From Epiperipatus broadwayi (lineage: Eukaryota; Onychophora; Udeonychophora; Euonychophora; Peripatidae), in contig JAQFVV010006342.1 of NCBI GenBank assembly GCA_028023455.1, positions 455,001-519,000 of the forward strand: DNA of 64,000 nt, read 5' to 3'. The notes beneath the pieces are model-generated. The model saw only the letters and a list, made by a program, of their open reading frames with translations. It was not told the origin of the DNA and made no database searches. The position numbers were made by a program, and so were the translations under genes. The number at the start of each line of letters is the position of its first letter. Within the stretch, counting starts at the first letter, position 1. Positions 46,528 to 59,009 of this stretch are shown in pieces.

Positions 46528-47040
46528 CTCTTGTCCGAGTCACAACAGAAATGGTATTTTTCCACAAACAACTCCAATTGTCTGCCAGAGAGCTTGAGAA
46601 ATTTTATTTTGTCTTTTTTGACCCCCCAAAAAACCCAAAATTAGCAAAAAAAATTTTTTTGACAAATATCAATAATACGCTGAAAATTACTAGTACACAA
46701 AAATCTTTCAGTTATGAAATACAGAAAATCATAAACATCAACAAATAAACACTTGAAAAAGATGACAATGCTCACACTGTCATCTTAAATTCTAGCGACA
46801 ATACAAATTTTGTCAATATGCATAGGATTTCAACCTGCAATGAAATCTAACGGCAAACTATACGATCATAGTATTGTTAGTAGATGTAGTTTTATTGATA
46901 TGCAGAAGAATTGGCCACGTATTATAACCACTTCATATGATCTACTCGTACATTAATGATCACTCATATATTAGCTGTAGGTTCGTCCACGAGCACCAAC
47001 ACAGGCTGTATAGTGAATAGTTTACAAATACCGGTAATTA

Positions 47041-49190
47041 TCCACCACTATATGAACTCTAAAACTTCCATCTAAATGCTTGTAATATTCTTTAAAATGT
47101 AAATTTTTTAACCATCAGCTATGTAAAGTTATTTTCGTTTAAATTGTATCTTTATAAAACTTCCATTTATGTAATCTCTGTTATTTAAAATGTAATCTGC
47201 CTATTTTCTCAATCAGTAATACAAAGCCGATTATTAATTGCTTACAATAATGACTTTCTTTTAGCATGAATCTATAATTTTTATTCTCCAAACTTGATTG
47301 CTGGGTTTCACTCTTGCTATCCTATTATTTTTAAATGCGACTTTTATTTGATTTTATGTTAATCATACATACTTTAATATGCTAATAATTCAACCTGGCG
47401 AACCAATCTTGTCTCATTTTATTATTCCACCATTTTGGAATCTAAATCAGTAAATGTAAGCTTTCTTACTAAATTCTAAAGTTCACCCAGTTGAATGATA
47501 TTCTTAAATTGTTTTTTTATTTCATGATATACTATTCATAATCATTTAAAAGATATCATTTACTATTATTTTAATGCTATTGATTTAGAAAATTTAGTAT
47601 TGAGTAAATTAAAGTTCATGACCTTACCTTTAGCTAGTAATCTATTATTTGATTAGCCCACCATCTAACAATGATTTTAATTAAATCTTTTTCTTCTCAA
47701 ATGTATTAATATTGTTTAACGAAGGGAGTTATATACTCTCCTTTTTATAATTGATGTTCTAACTAGTCTTTTAGGCAAATTATGTGCCATTAAGAATGAC
47801 ATATCATTTTATGTCATTACACCAGATTTGATTGCTTTCTAAGGCTTTAATAAATCAGTGTTACTACAAACCTGAAATCCTCGGCATTGCTTATCGATGA
47901 TGATGTACGTAAATCTACATGTTGCTTTGTCAAACTTTTCTTCATTACTAGATTATTTAAGGCACTTTTCTCAGTGGAGTGTGAAGGCCCTGACTCCAAA
48001 GATTGTGTTTGGTTGTAGTGAGGCTCTATAATGGGTTAACACTCGGAATTCACAAAACCATAATATCTTGCCAACCACGTCTTCGGATGCCATCTGTCAC
48101 AAGCGCAAATGAGCTCATATATTTTTGCTATAAAGTTGATGAAGCTTCTCGTCCTTCCTGACATTATCATTTGGTCTGCACGCAGTAATTTATATTTTAT
48201 CGTACCCTCTATTAGTCTGTAAGTCGTAATCCCCATGATCTCTTAAGCCATCCCAAGCTTTCATTTTATCACATTAATTTAGTTAGCAATGTGACATGTT
48301 AAAGCATACCCAAGCTGTCCATCTTTTTGTTAAACAGTTCTTAAATATGTTGAGAAATAACTTCTAATAAATCCTATAAAAGTCAAATCATGTGATTGAA
48401 TGTAAAGATAAATGTGCTCTTTTCAATTCAAATGTCAATCGTAAATGTTGAATACATTTTATGATTTAAAACATAATTAATCTGCAATTAATATAATTGC
48501 GATAAAACCTACTTATAATTATTGAAATTCGTTAGATTATTTGTTATTTAAAATATCATAGCATTCAGAATATAAGCCTTGTAAACTTGATATCTTTTAT
48601 TAGTATATTAAGCCGCATCGTTTTGAGTAGTTACTGATTTCATTAATACTTGTACTTGCTATCTGCATATCCATTAATCCTTAAGTTATGTTGCTAAGGT
48701 CAGTATGGAATGCACAAATAAATATTAATTATGTAAAACCCAGAGAGCATACATTGTGTTTAAACAGTCTCATGATGTATTTAATCCTTTATATCATCCA
48801 TTTTGTTCATATACAAATTTAACCACATTATTAACATTATTATCAATAAATTAATCGTTAATAATCTATTATTTGGATATTTTATTCATTCATGCATGCA
48901 CCTCTGTTATTATATTGCGTCAACCTTTAGTTAATCCTTAGATCTCTTGTTTCTCTGCTAATGCTCTGGGACGGGAATTGTTAGAAATTTCATTTGCTAT
49001 CGTCAGAAATGTTGTTCACAATGTTATAGATTTGGGAAATAGGCAATAGGGTGGGGTTCATGATTATTCCTGACTTATGTATCTCGCATATGATTGAACT
49101 CTAGGTACTTATGCCTAGATGCTAGCTCTTGTTAGACGAACTTATAATTCTGACTGGTACAATATTGATATTCGATCATCATAAAACATT
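47041..49190 (+). repeat. Repeat X copy 3, continuation after the Merlin insertion
   Basis: The sequence resumes similarity to copy 2: ACGAAGGGAGTTATATACTC against GGAGAGATCACTATACGCTC. Near the end, ATGATTGAACTCTAGG, CCTAGATGCTAGCTC and ATTCTGACT lie against GATTCAAGATCTC, TCTAGATCAGCTC and ATATGACCG. Divergence is high. The 66-codon frame at 48036-48236 (minus) is not recognised. Confidence 0.4.
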
Positions 49191-49540
49191 AATAATCTTT
49201 CATATATTGTGATAATTATAGTCTAAAGTTTAACAACTTAGCTTTATTAGATAGAATAATAATTTGCTGTGACTTGCTAATTGTATTTGAATAAGCATCA
49301 AATGGGAATATATCATTTATTTTAGATATTGTTATGATTGGATATTGTAAATTTTAAGATTATTTAATAGGATGATTTAATTTTATGGCATTATAAGTTG
49401 GTTAAAATGGTGAAATATGCTAGATTAATTAATCTTCTATACTATATTATAATTTAATATTAAGGTATTTTATTTTATTTATGATTTAATGTTATTAAAT
49501 TCACCACTTCTTTTATTTTGCTGTAATATCTTATATAAAT

Positions 49541-49714
49541 AGAATTTATCCACTACTTTGAACACTTTTTATAGTTATGTATTTCATTTTATGTTGTTCA
49601 TTATATCATAGCTCTGAAGAAGACTGCAGGACAGTTGAAATGTAAGACTGTGTATGAATATAGATCAATAAAAGGTTTTTGCTAAAAAGTGTTCAACTTA
49701 GTGAATAAATTGTA
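49541..49714 (+). mobile_element. Family B hammerhead fold-back
   Basis: The arms AGAATTTATCCACTACTTTG... (49541-49571) and its complement (49683-49714) enclose a hammerhead motif (49611-49645) and an AATAAAAGG segment. This is the same plan as the fold-back at 62632: outer arms, hammerhead in the loop, right arm as tail. Arm sequences differ from those of 62632. Confidence 0.7.
49611..49645 (+). ncRNA. Hammerhead, family B, cleavage site altered
   Basis: CTGAAGA (49614-49620) fits CUGANGA. Stem II is GACTG-CAGGA-CAGTT with a G-U pair. GAAA is at 49637-49640. It then reads TGTAAG where the family has CTGTCAG, so stem III and the UC site are disturbed. Confidence 0.6.
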
Positions 49715-49719
49715 TTATG

Positions 49720-50520
49720 ATTTAATATTATAAATTTCTAATATGCTTTGACACATGAGAAAAAAAAATCGATATCTAGAAAAGAAAGTTTTATATGCCT
49801 GATAAGGATAAATTAACTTGCATAAATTTATAGGTAATAAAACCTTTGTAATATTATTAAGTATTTGAGCTTATTGTAATTGACTTATTTAAAAATAGTA
49901 TATTGATACTAATGAGATAGCATGGCTGATATTACATTTGATACAAATAGCTTTTTAATTTGTAGGACATATTAAAGTTATTATCTCATCTATTTGTGGA
50001 TTATTTTGTTATGTTTAACATTTAGTATAAGTTTGTATTGTTATAAACAGTATTTTGATTCATGAGGAATATTAAAGGTTATTTGTCTCATCTTTTGCCA
50101 TTATTTTTATCCTATTACAAATGGTTTATCTAATAGGTACAGATTGTTATTTATAAGATAATTATATTTAGTTTTTACTGCTTTACTTTTAATCTGTTGC
50201 AAATAATGCTCATATTTTTTAGGATAACTTGAAATAATGATTTTACTTACTTCCAATCCATTACAACCTCTGTTCAAATCTTTGAGATTATAGCAAAGGT
50301 TATTATCATTGTCTTATTCCACTATAAATGATGTTCAGATACATGGTTTGACAAAAGGTTAAATGAAGTGTTAGATTGTTATTCATTGGTTAATTTTTAC
50401 CTTGGTTTAGTTTATTACTTTTATTACATTACAAATGATGCTACAATTCATGGGCATTATTGAATTAGGATTGTTCTTTCTTGATTCATGTTTTATTCTG
50501 TTATAAATAGTGACTAATAA
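49720..50520. other. Gene-free stretch
   Basis: AT-rich, with loosely repeated phrases such as GGTTAT...TCTCAT and ATTACAAATGATG roughly every 100-150 bp (49915-50480). This may be an eroded tandem array. No gene. Confidence 0.45.
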
Positions 50521-50524
50521 TAAG

Positions 50525-50818
50525 GTTATATCACATGATCACTATATCATACTAGCACATAATTGTTATTAAACAAGGCAAAACTCTCTCCATACAGTAG
50601 TGCCACCCTGTGCCAATCAGAATAATCACTGATGATGGCCACCCTGTGCCAATCAGAGTAATCACTGATGATGTCCACAAGCCAGTAACTAGTCTGGAGA
50701 TATTGGATGAGTAGGCATTAGATAGGGATTTTATGCACAAGCCTTCTGGCATCCATTGATTACTCTGATTGGCACAGGGTGGCACTACTGTAGGGAGAGA
50801 GTTTTGCCTTGTTTAAGG
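50525..50818 (+). mobile_element. Family A hammerhead fold-back, well preserved arms
   Basis: The left arm starts with CACATGATCACTAT and runs through AACAAGGCAAAACTCTCTCC, CAGTAGTGCCACCCTGTGCC and AATCA. It is complementary to the right arm ending GAGAGAGTTTTGCCTTGTTT at 50818, with about one mismatch over 55 bp. The loop holds a hammerhead-like core and the connector (GATATTGGATGAGTAGGCAT). A 36-bp block of left arm plus CTGATGATG is duplicated (50603-50637 and 50639-50673). Confidence 0.8.
50659..50700 (+). ncRNA. Inactivated hammerhead, family A
   Basis: CTGATGA is at 50665-50671 and stem II TGTC-CACAA-GCCA has one mismatch. GAAA has become GTAA (50685-50688). CTAG-TC follows. The GAAA change removes an essential base. 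An extra 5' half (CTGATGATGGCC) sits at 50629-50640 through the 36-bp duplication. Confidence 0.6.
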
Positions 50819-50939
50819 TTATATCAAAGGTTATACTGTCCTCATATTTCATTCCATTACAAATAGCATCTAACTTTAGGGCATATATTTTATTTTGTTA
50901 CAATATGTATGTGGTCACTTATCAGGCACAGTATCATCT

Positions 50940-51070
50940 TGATTACTTTACTGCAGTGGTAGAGTAATAGGGATTGGTGTTCAAGGTCCAAGAACCATGA
51001 CCCAACTCTGTCACTTCTGGTGCTCAAATTTCTTACACTTTGTCATGGCGATGTATTTGCATTAATTTTC
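50940..51070 (+). mobile_element. tRNA-derived SINE candidate
   Basis: CTGCAGTGGTAGAGTAATAG resembles a tRNA D-arm with A box, followed by GTTCAAGGTCCAAGAACCATG. The same head occurs at 20694. The 3' part (GTCACTTCTGGTGCTCAAAT) is shared in style with the 18275 family. No functional tRNA fold. Confidence 0.5.
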
Positions 51071-51899
51071 AACATCAAAATTATTTTGGACCTGTAAATA
51101 AATTTTAATAGCTTCTTACTTGGCTCTTAAAATCAACAAAATCACAAATGCCTTGATACTTTATTTTATTACAACTGTTAGAAATCAAAAGATTATTACA
51201 TGATACTATAAACAAAGTTATTATTTAAGAGTACTTACTTTTATTATTGAAAGTATTATGCTGAACTCTATGCAAATTAGTTTTATATCTAAGTTTTATT
51301 ACTGTATATATGTCAGTCACTAGGAATAATTATCACATTTCTATATTGAAATTGTATATTACTACAGACTATACGTTTCACCTGCTTTTACTCCATAACT
51401 ATGTCTGTGTTAACTTTAAACCTCTTGAGTACATGCATATCAACATAAACATCATTATATATGTATCAGTGCACATATATGTGTGAGAACAGACTGTAAT
51501 ATATTATCGGTTTATGTATATTATACAGCATATCTGTATTCAAAAATTAGATCTTTTAAAATTATAAATTTATTTATTTAAAAGAAGTCAATTCATTATT
51601 TTTCATTGAGAATCACATATATGTGTATAAAATTCACCTAGTACCAGCATACATATATAACAAAATGTTGTTTAAAAGATTTGCTAAATTTTCTAAAGTT
51701 AAATTAAAATATTGTCAATGAAAATTACACCACACACCTGGTTATAAAATAATGTATAGGCTGAGTTTCTAAATTTATAATTTTGTAATAATATATGCAC
51801 TGAAGCAGCACTATTTCAGATTCTTTTGGGAATTGAATGGCTAAACCAAGCTAAATTTAATTGACTTAAAATAATAAACAATAGTTAACTCAATTTTAC

Positions 51900-52850
51900 A
51901 AATTTAAAATTGAATTGTAAACAAGTGTTAATGGAGTCACCCCACATCCAGCTTGTAGAAAGATAATATAGGATTTTAAATTAGTAAAAATAGCTTTTAT
52001 TTTGAGATTTTAATATATTCTGTAAAATTTATTTGTGTATTGCTATCCAAATCCATGCCTGTTTGGATTTTATAATGAGTGAGTAGAAGGGCTGCAGATT
52101 TGCCATTTCTTTTTATGGGGAACAGTCATCTCCAACTCTGTCCTACATGCCATAACAGTGTGTGATTATCATCACCAGGATGAACAGTTCCAGCCACAGC
52201 CTGATGATGAGAGGATACTATTGCCAAGCAATGCATCCAGAGCCACAATACCTTCCTCCAAGTGTCTGATATCCAAGCTGCAGAAGATTGGTAATATTTC
52301 TTCATAATCTACAGAGCTCTTAAATTAATCTTTAAACTGTAAACTTAAATATTAAGCCAGCTATTGTAAATCTACTGAGCATTCAATCTAATTATTAATT
52401 TATTTTTAAATCGAATCATTTCTAAAATTAAAACTGTAAATCTTGCCTGAATCTTAACTAATATAATTCATTACTTCATCTCAATAACTATATTCAGTTA
52501 TTATTTTAAATTCTTTATATAAATTGCAGTTATGTCTATAATTTCTGTTTTTAATTATTTCATTTTCATTTATTTTAATAAGTTATGATATGCCAATATT
52601 TTGAGGCAGTTATTAATTATTTTAATAAACTTTTAAAGGAGAGATCACTATACGCTCTGCAGCATAATATTTAAGAATGCTGTTTAGCATAACTAAATCA
52701 CTGCTTCAAAATTCTAATATAATAGATGGCAACCAATTGCTACATGCTCATTGTCATCTAGTTAGAAGTAAGACGTTAGCTAAGGATGATATTTAAAGTA
52801 TATTTTTAAATGTTATTAAGGCAATTAAATATACTTCTCCTTAACTTAAT

Positions 52851-52883
<33 letters not shown>

Positions 52884-54125
52884 GAACAGATTCAGTATAT
52901 TAATTAGATAGATAACCCTATTATTTAACATGATTACTATATGCTAACCTAAGAACTGGATTGAATTAGTTGTAGCAGATAGAAACTGTCTGTTAGGTTA
53001 ACTAATTCTATATATACATCATTGTATTACTATGAGTTGTGAGTGTGTTCTTACTAAGACCTATCATTGTACTAATGTCTTGCTATGTCTTGACAGGTTA
53101 GCATTGGATGCCACTCCCATCCACTTCTGTTCAGGTTAGAGCATCAAGCATGTTACTGAGTTTAAGGCCAAAACACTTGAGTTGCTGATCCAAGTTTACT
53201 GAACCACTGAACCATAAATGTTCTTTGTTATACTAGCAAGCCATTCAGTCTTAGGGCACTGAGTATTTGATACTCACTTGCATTGCAACATTAATTTTAG
53301 TATTTTATTAGCATCATCGTCTCTAGATTCAAACCTAAAGGTAACAGTTCTTCTCCGCATTATTAAGGTTTCAGCATTAGTCTAAACCTGTAATCTAGGT
53401 TATCATGATGAATTTGTATATTGATCTTATTAAATTGCTCATTGTGATGTATTTAGAACAATCAGTTTAATGCTGTATCTAATGATCATCCTAGCTAAAG
53501 TCCTAGCTTGTAACATTGGCAAATCAAGGAATAGCTTGGCATATCAAAATATAATAGGCATGAGTTATTAACTGTAAACACTTGTATAAATTAAGTTAAA
53601 TTTCTCAAGATGAGGTTACTGTATTAAATTCATCTTATCATTCTGTAATGCCTGTATGTATTAATTACATATGTATCCTAACATCAAGTAATTAATGTTT
53701 TTCTTTGTTCCATTTCAGTTATTATTTAATCATTTATTTTAATAAACCTATTTAAAATTATAAGTTGTTTCACATTTTTGCTAGCAATACAACTTCAAAT
53801 CCTCCAAGCTCATTATTATCAATATGTGTAATATGCATTCATTTAGTCAGGTCTTAGCATGTTAAGTAGTCTATTTAGCCTTTAATCATGTATAAATTGT
53901 TAATTTCCCCTGAAACTCATATTTCTTCCTTTGTTCAGTCAGCTCACTGAAGAATTGAGACTGAGTGTAACCTCATAAATGTCATTCATAGGTATTAAAT
54001 CACAAAGTGCTGAATGAGTTGGAAGTTTGGTCAGATTCAAGATCTCACCACCTCATCTAGATCAGCTCTGGTGTATTTTGTCTGGACTCTGGATTTTGTT
54101 ACATGAATGTACAAATATGACCGTG
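51900..54125 (+). repeat. Long interspersed repeat X, copy 2
   Basis: See copy 1 for matching words. It runs from about the TAATGAGTGAGTAGAAGG word to GCATGAATGTACAAAT (ACATGAATGTACAAATATGACC here). Internal landmarks are CACACACA and TATATATA runs at 52850-52883. There is no open frame of note. Confidence 0.65.
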
Positions 54126-54129
54126 ATAT

Positions 54130-55035
54130 GTTGGCTTTTTACATATTAAAAGTAAATAGGTATTGCTATTTTAAAAATATTTCCTACCAGTTTTCATTTT
54201 TTAAAATATTTTTCCTATTTTGAAATTATTTTATATCTATTTTTACTTAAAATTCAATTATATATACATATGTAAAGAAAGAATTGATTAGAATATTACC
54301 CATGTAATAATTAGAGTGATACGCTTCGCAGTGATGTTGCTAGGTAACCATCTATTACTTTGGGCAGCCATGAGCTAAACTATTTGCTTTAATAGCCAAC
54401 ATTATTTTTGTATTCAATTTACATATAAACAAAAGGAAGTTTTCCTATTTAATTTCTTATGGAACTTAAAAGAATCATATCTTTTCTTGACATTCTATAA
54501 ATATCAATTCAATTTTTCTTGAGAACTATATATGTTAAATTAAATATTTTCATGGAATAATTTTAATATAAGCAAAGAAATGAGTGAAAATATTTTTATG
54601 TCATAACTAGAGATATATGATAAGAAGGGATATTATTAGGTAATTATTAACTATTATTGACAGCATTAAGGCAAACTCTTTGCTCTAGTAGTCAATAATA
54701 TTTTTTGTATATGAATCTTGGCTGTTAAATTAAAAGATTCAAACTTTAATATCAAATCTATTTTATTAATGGTTTTGAATAAAAGTGAAATTGTTTTGTT
54801 TGTTGTGGGATTATATCTTCTATTATGGCAGTTGAACAAAGATAGTTGAATCTGAAACATGTATCTGCAATATGATTTTTTAATTAATATAACAATGAAT
54901 AAAATACTATAAAAATTATAGACAGAATGTTGAAGATTTGCTGTAGCTATCACTAGATTGTGAGTCATATAGATAAAATAAAAAGCATGGCAAAATGCAG
55001 TTAGCTAGTTTAAAACAATAATTTTTTAAGAACAA
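54130..55035. other. Gene-free stretch
   Basis: AT-rich. The 100-codon minus-strand frame at 54666-54968 has no recognisable domain and a composition expected by chance. Not called. Confidence 0.5.
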
Positions 55036-55038
55036 AAG

Positions 55039-55269
<231 letters not shown>

Positions 55270-57220
55270 GGGAATTATTACATTTGTTTTAATTTAAAAA
55301 CAGTTTAAAATAAAATTAAAAAAGAGTTAAGTAAATTAAGTTGAGAAAAAGAAAAATTGCTTGCACATTTTTTAAAATTAAACTAAATAAACAATTATGA
55401 TCTACGTTTGTCTTTTTTTAAAAAAGATTTTATTTGTAAAATACAGAGGGAAAACAAGAAAAATATTTTTTTTGAAGCAATAGTTCTAAATTTAATGTAT
55501 ATTTCAAAAAAGAGAACATTTAATTAAGTTATGTTTTGTTAGTTTGTTGAATTGTATATAATTATATAAAATATAATTAAAGCAATAAGTAAAAAAAAAT
55601 TATTCAAAATTGTTATTTAGAAAAATCTAATCAGATTAAGTTGTTTATAAGTTTTAATTAAAGTATATAGTTAATGTGCTTTAATTAAACTAATGAAAAT
55701 TAAAAGAAAACTAAGATAAGATGAAGTGGGGACAGGCTTGACGTAAAAATGGTCAGATTACATATAAAATTTCATTAAAAATTTTATTATTATTCAGTCA
55801 TCATTTATTTTATTTCCTCAGACTTACAGTCTGTGTAAAATATATATTTGTGACCACTGTCAAATGAACTTCAAGTCTCAAAAGATTCAGATTTTGTGTG
55901 GATAGCTATTAATTTCATATATTTTAAACCGTGAATAGTATCCTGTATTGTAAAGTTTTAATAAAAATGCATTGCTAAATTCTCAAGAGGATGTCTGTCA
56001 GTTCAAACACAATGTAGTTCCTAGTAAGTTATCCAGAGAGCATCCATTCAGAGCCTGAAATGTGATGGAACTTAACTTGCCATTACTAAGTAGTGTTTGC
56101 CCTATGCCATATATTATATCTGCTGAAAAATATATCAAATGAATGCTGTCTCTTATGAGGGTTGTGCCCATATAGCTATTGGAAGAAAACTAACTTGAGT
56201 TTACATTATAATATAAAGCAAGATGAAGAAGATTAAAATCATAATTTGTCTTAAGAAAAAGAAGAAGCTAAATCTACAGGAATAGACTCTGAAATTCCCA
56301 ACAAAAGCAAGAAAACCAGACAAAATTGAGCTCAACATCAGACTTTTGATAAAAATAACTTTTATAAAGATAATCACTAAAGTACATGGTAAGCATTTTA
56401 ATTATTTGCCTGATTTTTTCATTTCATATTATGGTCATCTAAATTCAGATAATTATTGTAAAAAAAATTCATTTATTTACTTTAATGAGTAATCAAGTTA
56501 AACAAAATGTATGTTTAAATGTTTATAAAATTGCAATTAGCTAGTGAGTTTATGATTGTGTAATGAACATTTGTTTTATTTGTTAATATTAGCATCCGTT
56601 CTCTTTTCTCTTAATTTCTTACCACAAATGAATATATAGATTGCAGAATATATTATGTATTTTAAGAGAAACTTTTGATAGCCGATGAGACTGGATTTCT
56701 TTTACTCCACATAGCTGGTCATTGTTAAGTGACAACAATATTGAAGGGAATTCAAATTTCTCCCATGAATATTTCCAGTAATAAGGATGGCATCTTGAGA
56801 TAAATCTAATATAAATTTATATATCCATAAGGGATTTTCCCTTCTAATTAGTAAGAGTTGGTTTAATGGTTTGAAATGTGGACATGGGCTATAAGATTTA
56901 TATAAATAGTTCTGGCTCTGATTATTAATCTAATTTATAAGTTTATAAAATTAAAATAAATTATATTTCTTCTCTTTTCTATGTACCATGATATAGTGTC
57001 ACCCAATGTACAAGCACTAGTACAAAATTACCCTGGGTGACTGTTATATGTTTTGGTCTCCCAATATGGGACTTGGCTGGTTTAAAAACCAAGGCACTTA
57101 TCTCTTTTGAGATCATTATAATATATATATATATATATTATGATAACTGATAATCTTATCTACATTAGAATCTTCAATTTGTTATCAAGGCAACATACTT
57201 ATATATTGCTTTTAAACTTT
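55270..57220. other. Gene-free stretch
   Basis: AT-rich. A slightly richer patch at 55980-56400 was inspected for exons without success. Around 57000-57060 a GTCACCCA/TGGGTGAC inverted pair is seen. Nothing else supported. Confidence 0.45.
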
Positions 57221-57225
57221 ATTAA

Positions 57226-57395
57226 TTATATGTAATAAATTTTGCATATATATATATTGAAATGCTTTATAAATATATAATTCTTCTTTCTTCGATATTT
57301 TTGATTTTCCATTCAGATTAATGTCTTTTTGGTGTCATGCACTATAATCATTTGCAAAGCATACCAACATATATATGCAAAATTTATTATATATA
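57226..57395. repeat. Fold-back, arms about 30 bp
   Basis: AATAAATTTTGCATATATAT (57236 onward) pairs with ATATATATGCAAAATTTATT near 57370-57390. The loop is about 110 bp, AT-rich and non-coding. A short (GA)n run follows. Confidence 0.65.
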
Positions 57396-57850
57396 AGAGA
57401 GTGAGAGAGAGAGAGAAAGACAAAAAAAGAAAAGAAAAATAAATATCTTTGCTATTGCAAGAATACCATTGCAAGTATCAAATTACACTCAAAACTATAA
57501 CAGTGTAAAAAAATTCCAGAAGTTTAAAATGAGTTAAGGTATTAATATTGAATGTTATTTAAAGTAAGAGAAGAACAAGTGAACACCTGGTAAAAAAGTT
57601 AAAGATGAGATATCTTGTTTACATTAAGATTCTACTAATAATTAATTTAAATAAAGTCAAATGTTGTTGGCAAATATTACTGGGATATTAAACAAATTAC
57701 ACAATGCATGAGTAGTTATAAACATAACATTATTCAGCAAATATATATATATATATATATATGTTAAAACGAAGATTTGCACGGGTTAAATATATAAAAT
57801 ACATATTTTGCGGGCTCATCCGTGTTAAAAACTTTTAATATCAATATACT

Positions 57851-57884
57851 GACGTTTCGACTTGGTCACACAAGCCATCCACAG
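57851..57884 (-). ncRNA. Hammerhead-like motif of the Penelope-like element
   Basis: On the minus strand: CTGTGGA, one T, GGCTTG-TGTGAC-CAAGTC (6-bp stem II with one G-U), GAAA, CG, TC, then AGT, which pairs with the ACT just upstream of the box. The box departs from CUGANGA at A6 (U). The mirror copy near 60020-60050 has the same variant. It could be a family-wide variant, or both halves may derive from one mutated copy. Confidence 0.5.
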
Positions 57885-57978
57885 AGTTATAAAAAGGTAG
57901 AAAGATGGTTGTAGAGGCGCTACAATCACTGGTTTGAATAAAACATTAAAAATCCCACCAATAGCAAAAATGTTAAAT

Positions 57979-58806
57979 TTAAGAATGTTTTTTAAAGAAA
58001 TCTTTCCAAATAGGAGGAAGTTTGCACGTATCATCTCGCTTATTGATACAATCTGGCCTTTTAAGTATCTCAATGGCTTCTCTGATTTTGCATTGGTAGA
58101 GATTATCACATCTGGATATGATCCTGGTACTAGAAAAATCTATTTTATGACCTGAATCTATAGTATGGAGTGAGAGTGCTGATGATGATGAGTGTTGTTT
58201 AACTGCATTAGCATGCTCATCTCTCCTAACACTGATGCGACGATTACTCATACCTATGTAAGAAGCTTTACAATTTTTACATGAGATTTGATAGACACCA
58301 TGAGATTCAAGAGGGATTGAATCCTTAGGCTTGGTTATTATATTGCTGATCTTTTGATGAGCAGAAAATGCTGTATCTATATTATAGCGTTTTAATATAC
58401 GTCCGATACTGTCTGTAGTTCCTTTTACATATGGAACACAAATCCTAATAGCTGACTTATCATCTTTTTGTTTCCTATTTTGTCTATTTTGGGCTTGAAA
58501 TAAGGCTTTTTTTATAAATTTGTAATTATAACTATTTGCTAATAAAACACTATTAATATGATTTATTTCTTCTTTCAGATGTGTCTCATCTGAAAGGTTA
58601 ATTGCTCTATTTAAAAGAGTTTTGGCTACAGAAACTATCTGAGTTGGGTGATGATGAGAATGGAAATGTAAATATCTGTCTGTGTGTGTATCCTTTCTGT
58701 AAATAGAAAAAGATAAACTATTTGGTGTTCTGGTGACTAGAACATCAAGAAAAGGGAGTTTTCCATCAGACTCTGTCTCCATTGTAAATTTAATATGAGG
58801 ATGCAT
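57979..58806 (-). CDS. Penelope-like retroelement protein: RT thumb and GIY-YIG endonuclease
   Basis: This is the only long intact frame in the window (275 codons). It starts MHPHIKFTMETESDGKLPFL, a strongly conserved stretch just after the catalytic DD of Penelope reverse transcriptases. DVLVTRT and FSIYRKDTHTDRYLHFHS (about residues 24-54) follow, typical of the RT thumb region. A lysine-rich linker lies around 105-120. The GIY-YIG domain is near 165-260: GVYQISCKNC, ASYIGMSNRR, RDEHANAV and an E in REAIEILK. In the family this domain nicks target DNA while the RT copies the RNA. The methionine is internal to a longer gene, since the RT palm upstream is broken. The frame is intact, hence young, but the element is incomplete. 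Confidence 0.85.
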   Translation of the reverse strand: MHPHIKFTMETESDGKLPFLDVLVTRTPNSLSFSIYRKDTHTDRYLHFHSHHHPTQIVSVAKTLLNRAINLSDETHLKEEINHINSVLLANSYNYKFIKKALFQAQNRQNRKQKDDKSAIRICVPYVKGTTDSIGRILKRYNIDTAFSAHQKISNIITKPKDSIPLESHGVYQISCKNCKASYIGMSNRRISVRRDEHANAVKQHSSSSALSLHTIDSGHKIDFSSTRIISRCDNLYQCKIREAIEILKRPDCINKRDDTCKLPPIWKDFFKKHS

Positions 58807-59009
58807 ATTATTTAAATGTAAGAAAAAATCATCTAATGTATTTTTTCCATGTTATATGACAAAAGTGTCACTATGTATCTGGCCAAATGAGGGTTTTAAA
58901 GATATGTTCTAAGCGAGTTTCTATATATTCCGAATAAATATTCTCCTGGATGGGGTAGAAAATTAATTTTTGTCTCTATGGCTCTATCTCAGGTATATGA
59001 TTTATTTGA

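Larger units (their letters stand above)
44272..47040 (-). mobile_element. Merlin-type DNA transposon, defective, TIRs preserved
   Basis: The left terminus GGTAATTCGGTATTTGTAAA, with CTATTAACTGTGCAGCC after it, is the complement of the right terminus (CTATAGTGAATAGTTTAC-like word, then AAATACCGGTAATT, 46996-47040). These are about 45-bp terminal inverted repeats. Inside, on the minus strand, are a transposase start (46437-46527) and a DDE C-terminal part (45640-45979) of ISXO2/Merlin type. The left subterminal region has repeated GACATACG words (44398, 44547, 44712). The element is about 2.77 kb. Target duplications were not clearly seen. Confidence 0.7.
57775..58960 (-). mobile_element. Penelope-like element, 5'-truncated, left arm of a palindrome
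   Basis: On the minus strand it starts inside the reverse transcriptase palm, with traces of the FW.RY.DDTFVIW catalytic block around 58855-58910 in broken frames. It continues with the frame 58806-57979 and ends with a non-coding tail carrying the hammerhead-like motif and AGCCCGCAAAATATGTATTT. The plus-strand half at 59010-60110 is its mirror image. The upstream part of the reverse transcriptase is missing. Confidence 0.85.

Noticed and set aside
52200-52240. CTGATGATGAG string in repeat X
   Set aside because: No GAAA box downstream; chance occurrence.
54666-54968. 100-codon minus-strand frame
   Set aside because: AT-driven composition, no motif; expected by chance in this amount of sequence.
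56220-56400. Possible exon (EEAKSTGIDSEIPNKSKK)
   Set aside because: Short, lysine-rich, interrupted by a stop and without convincing splice sites or similarity.
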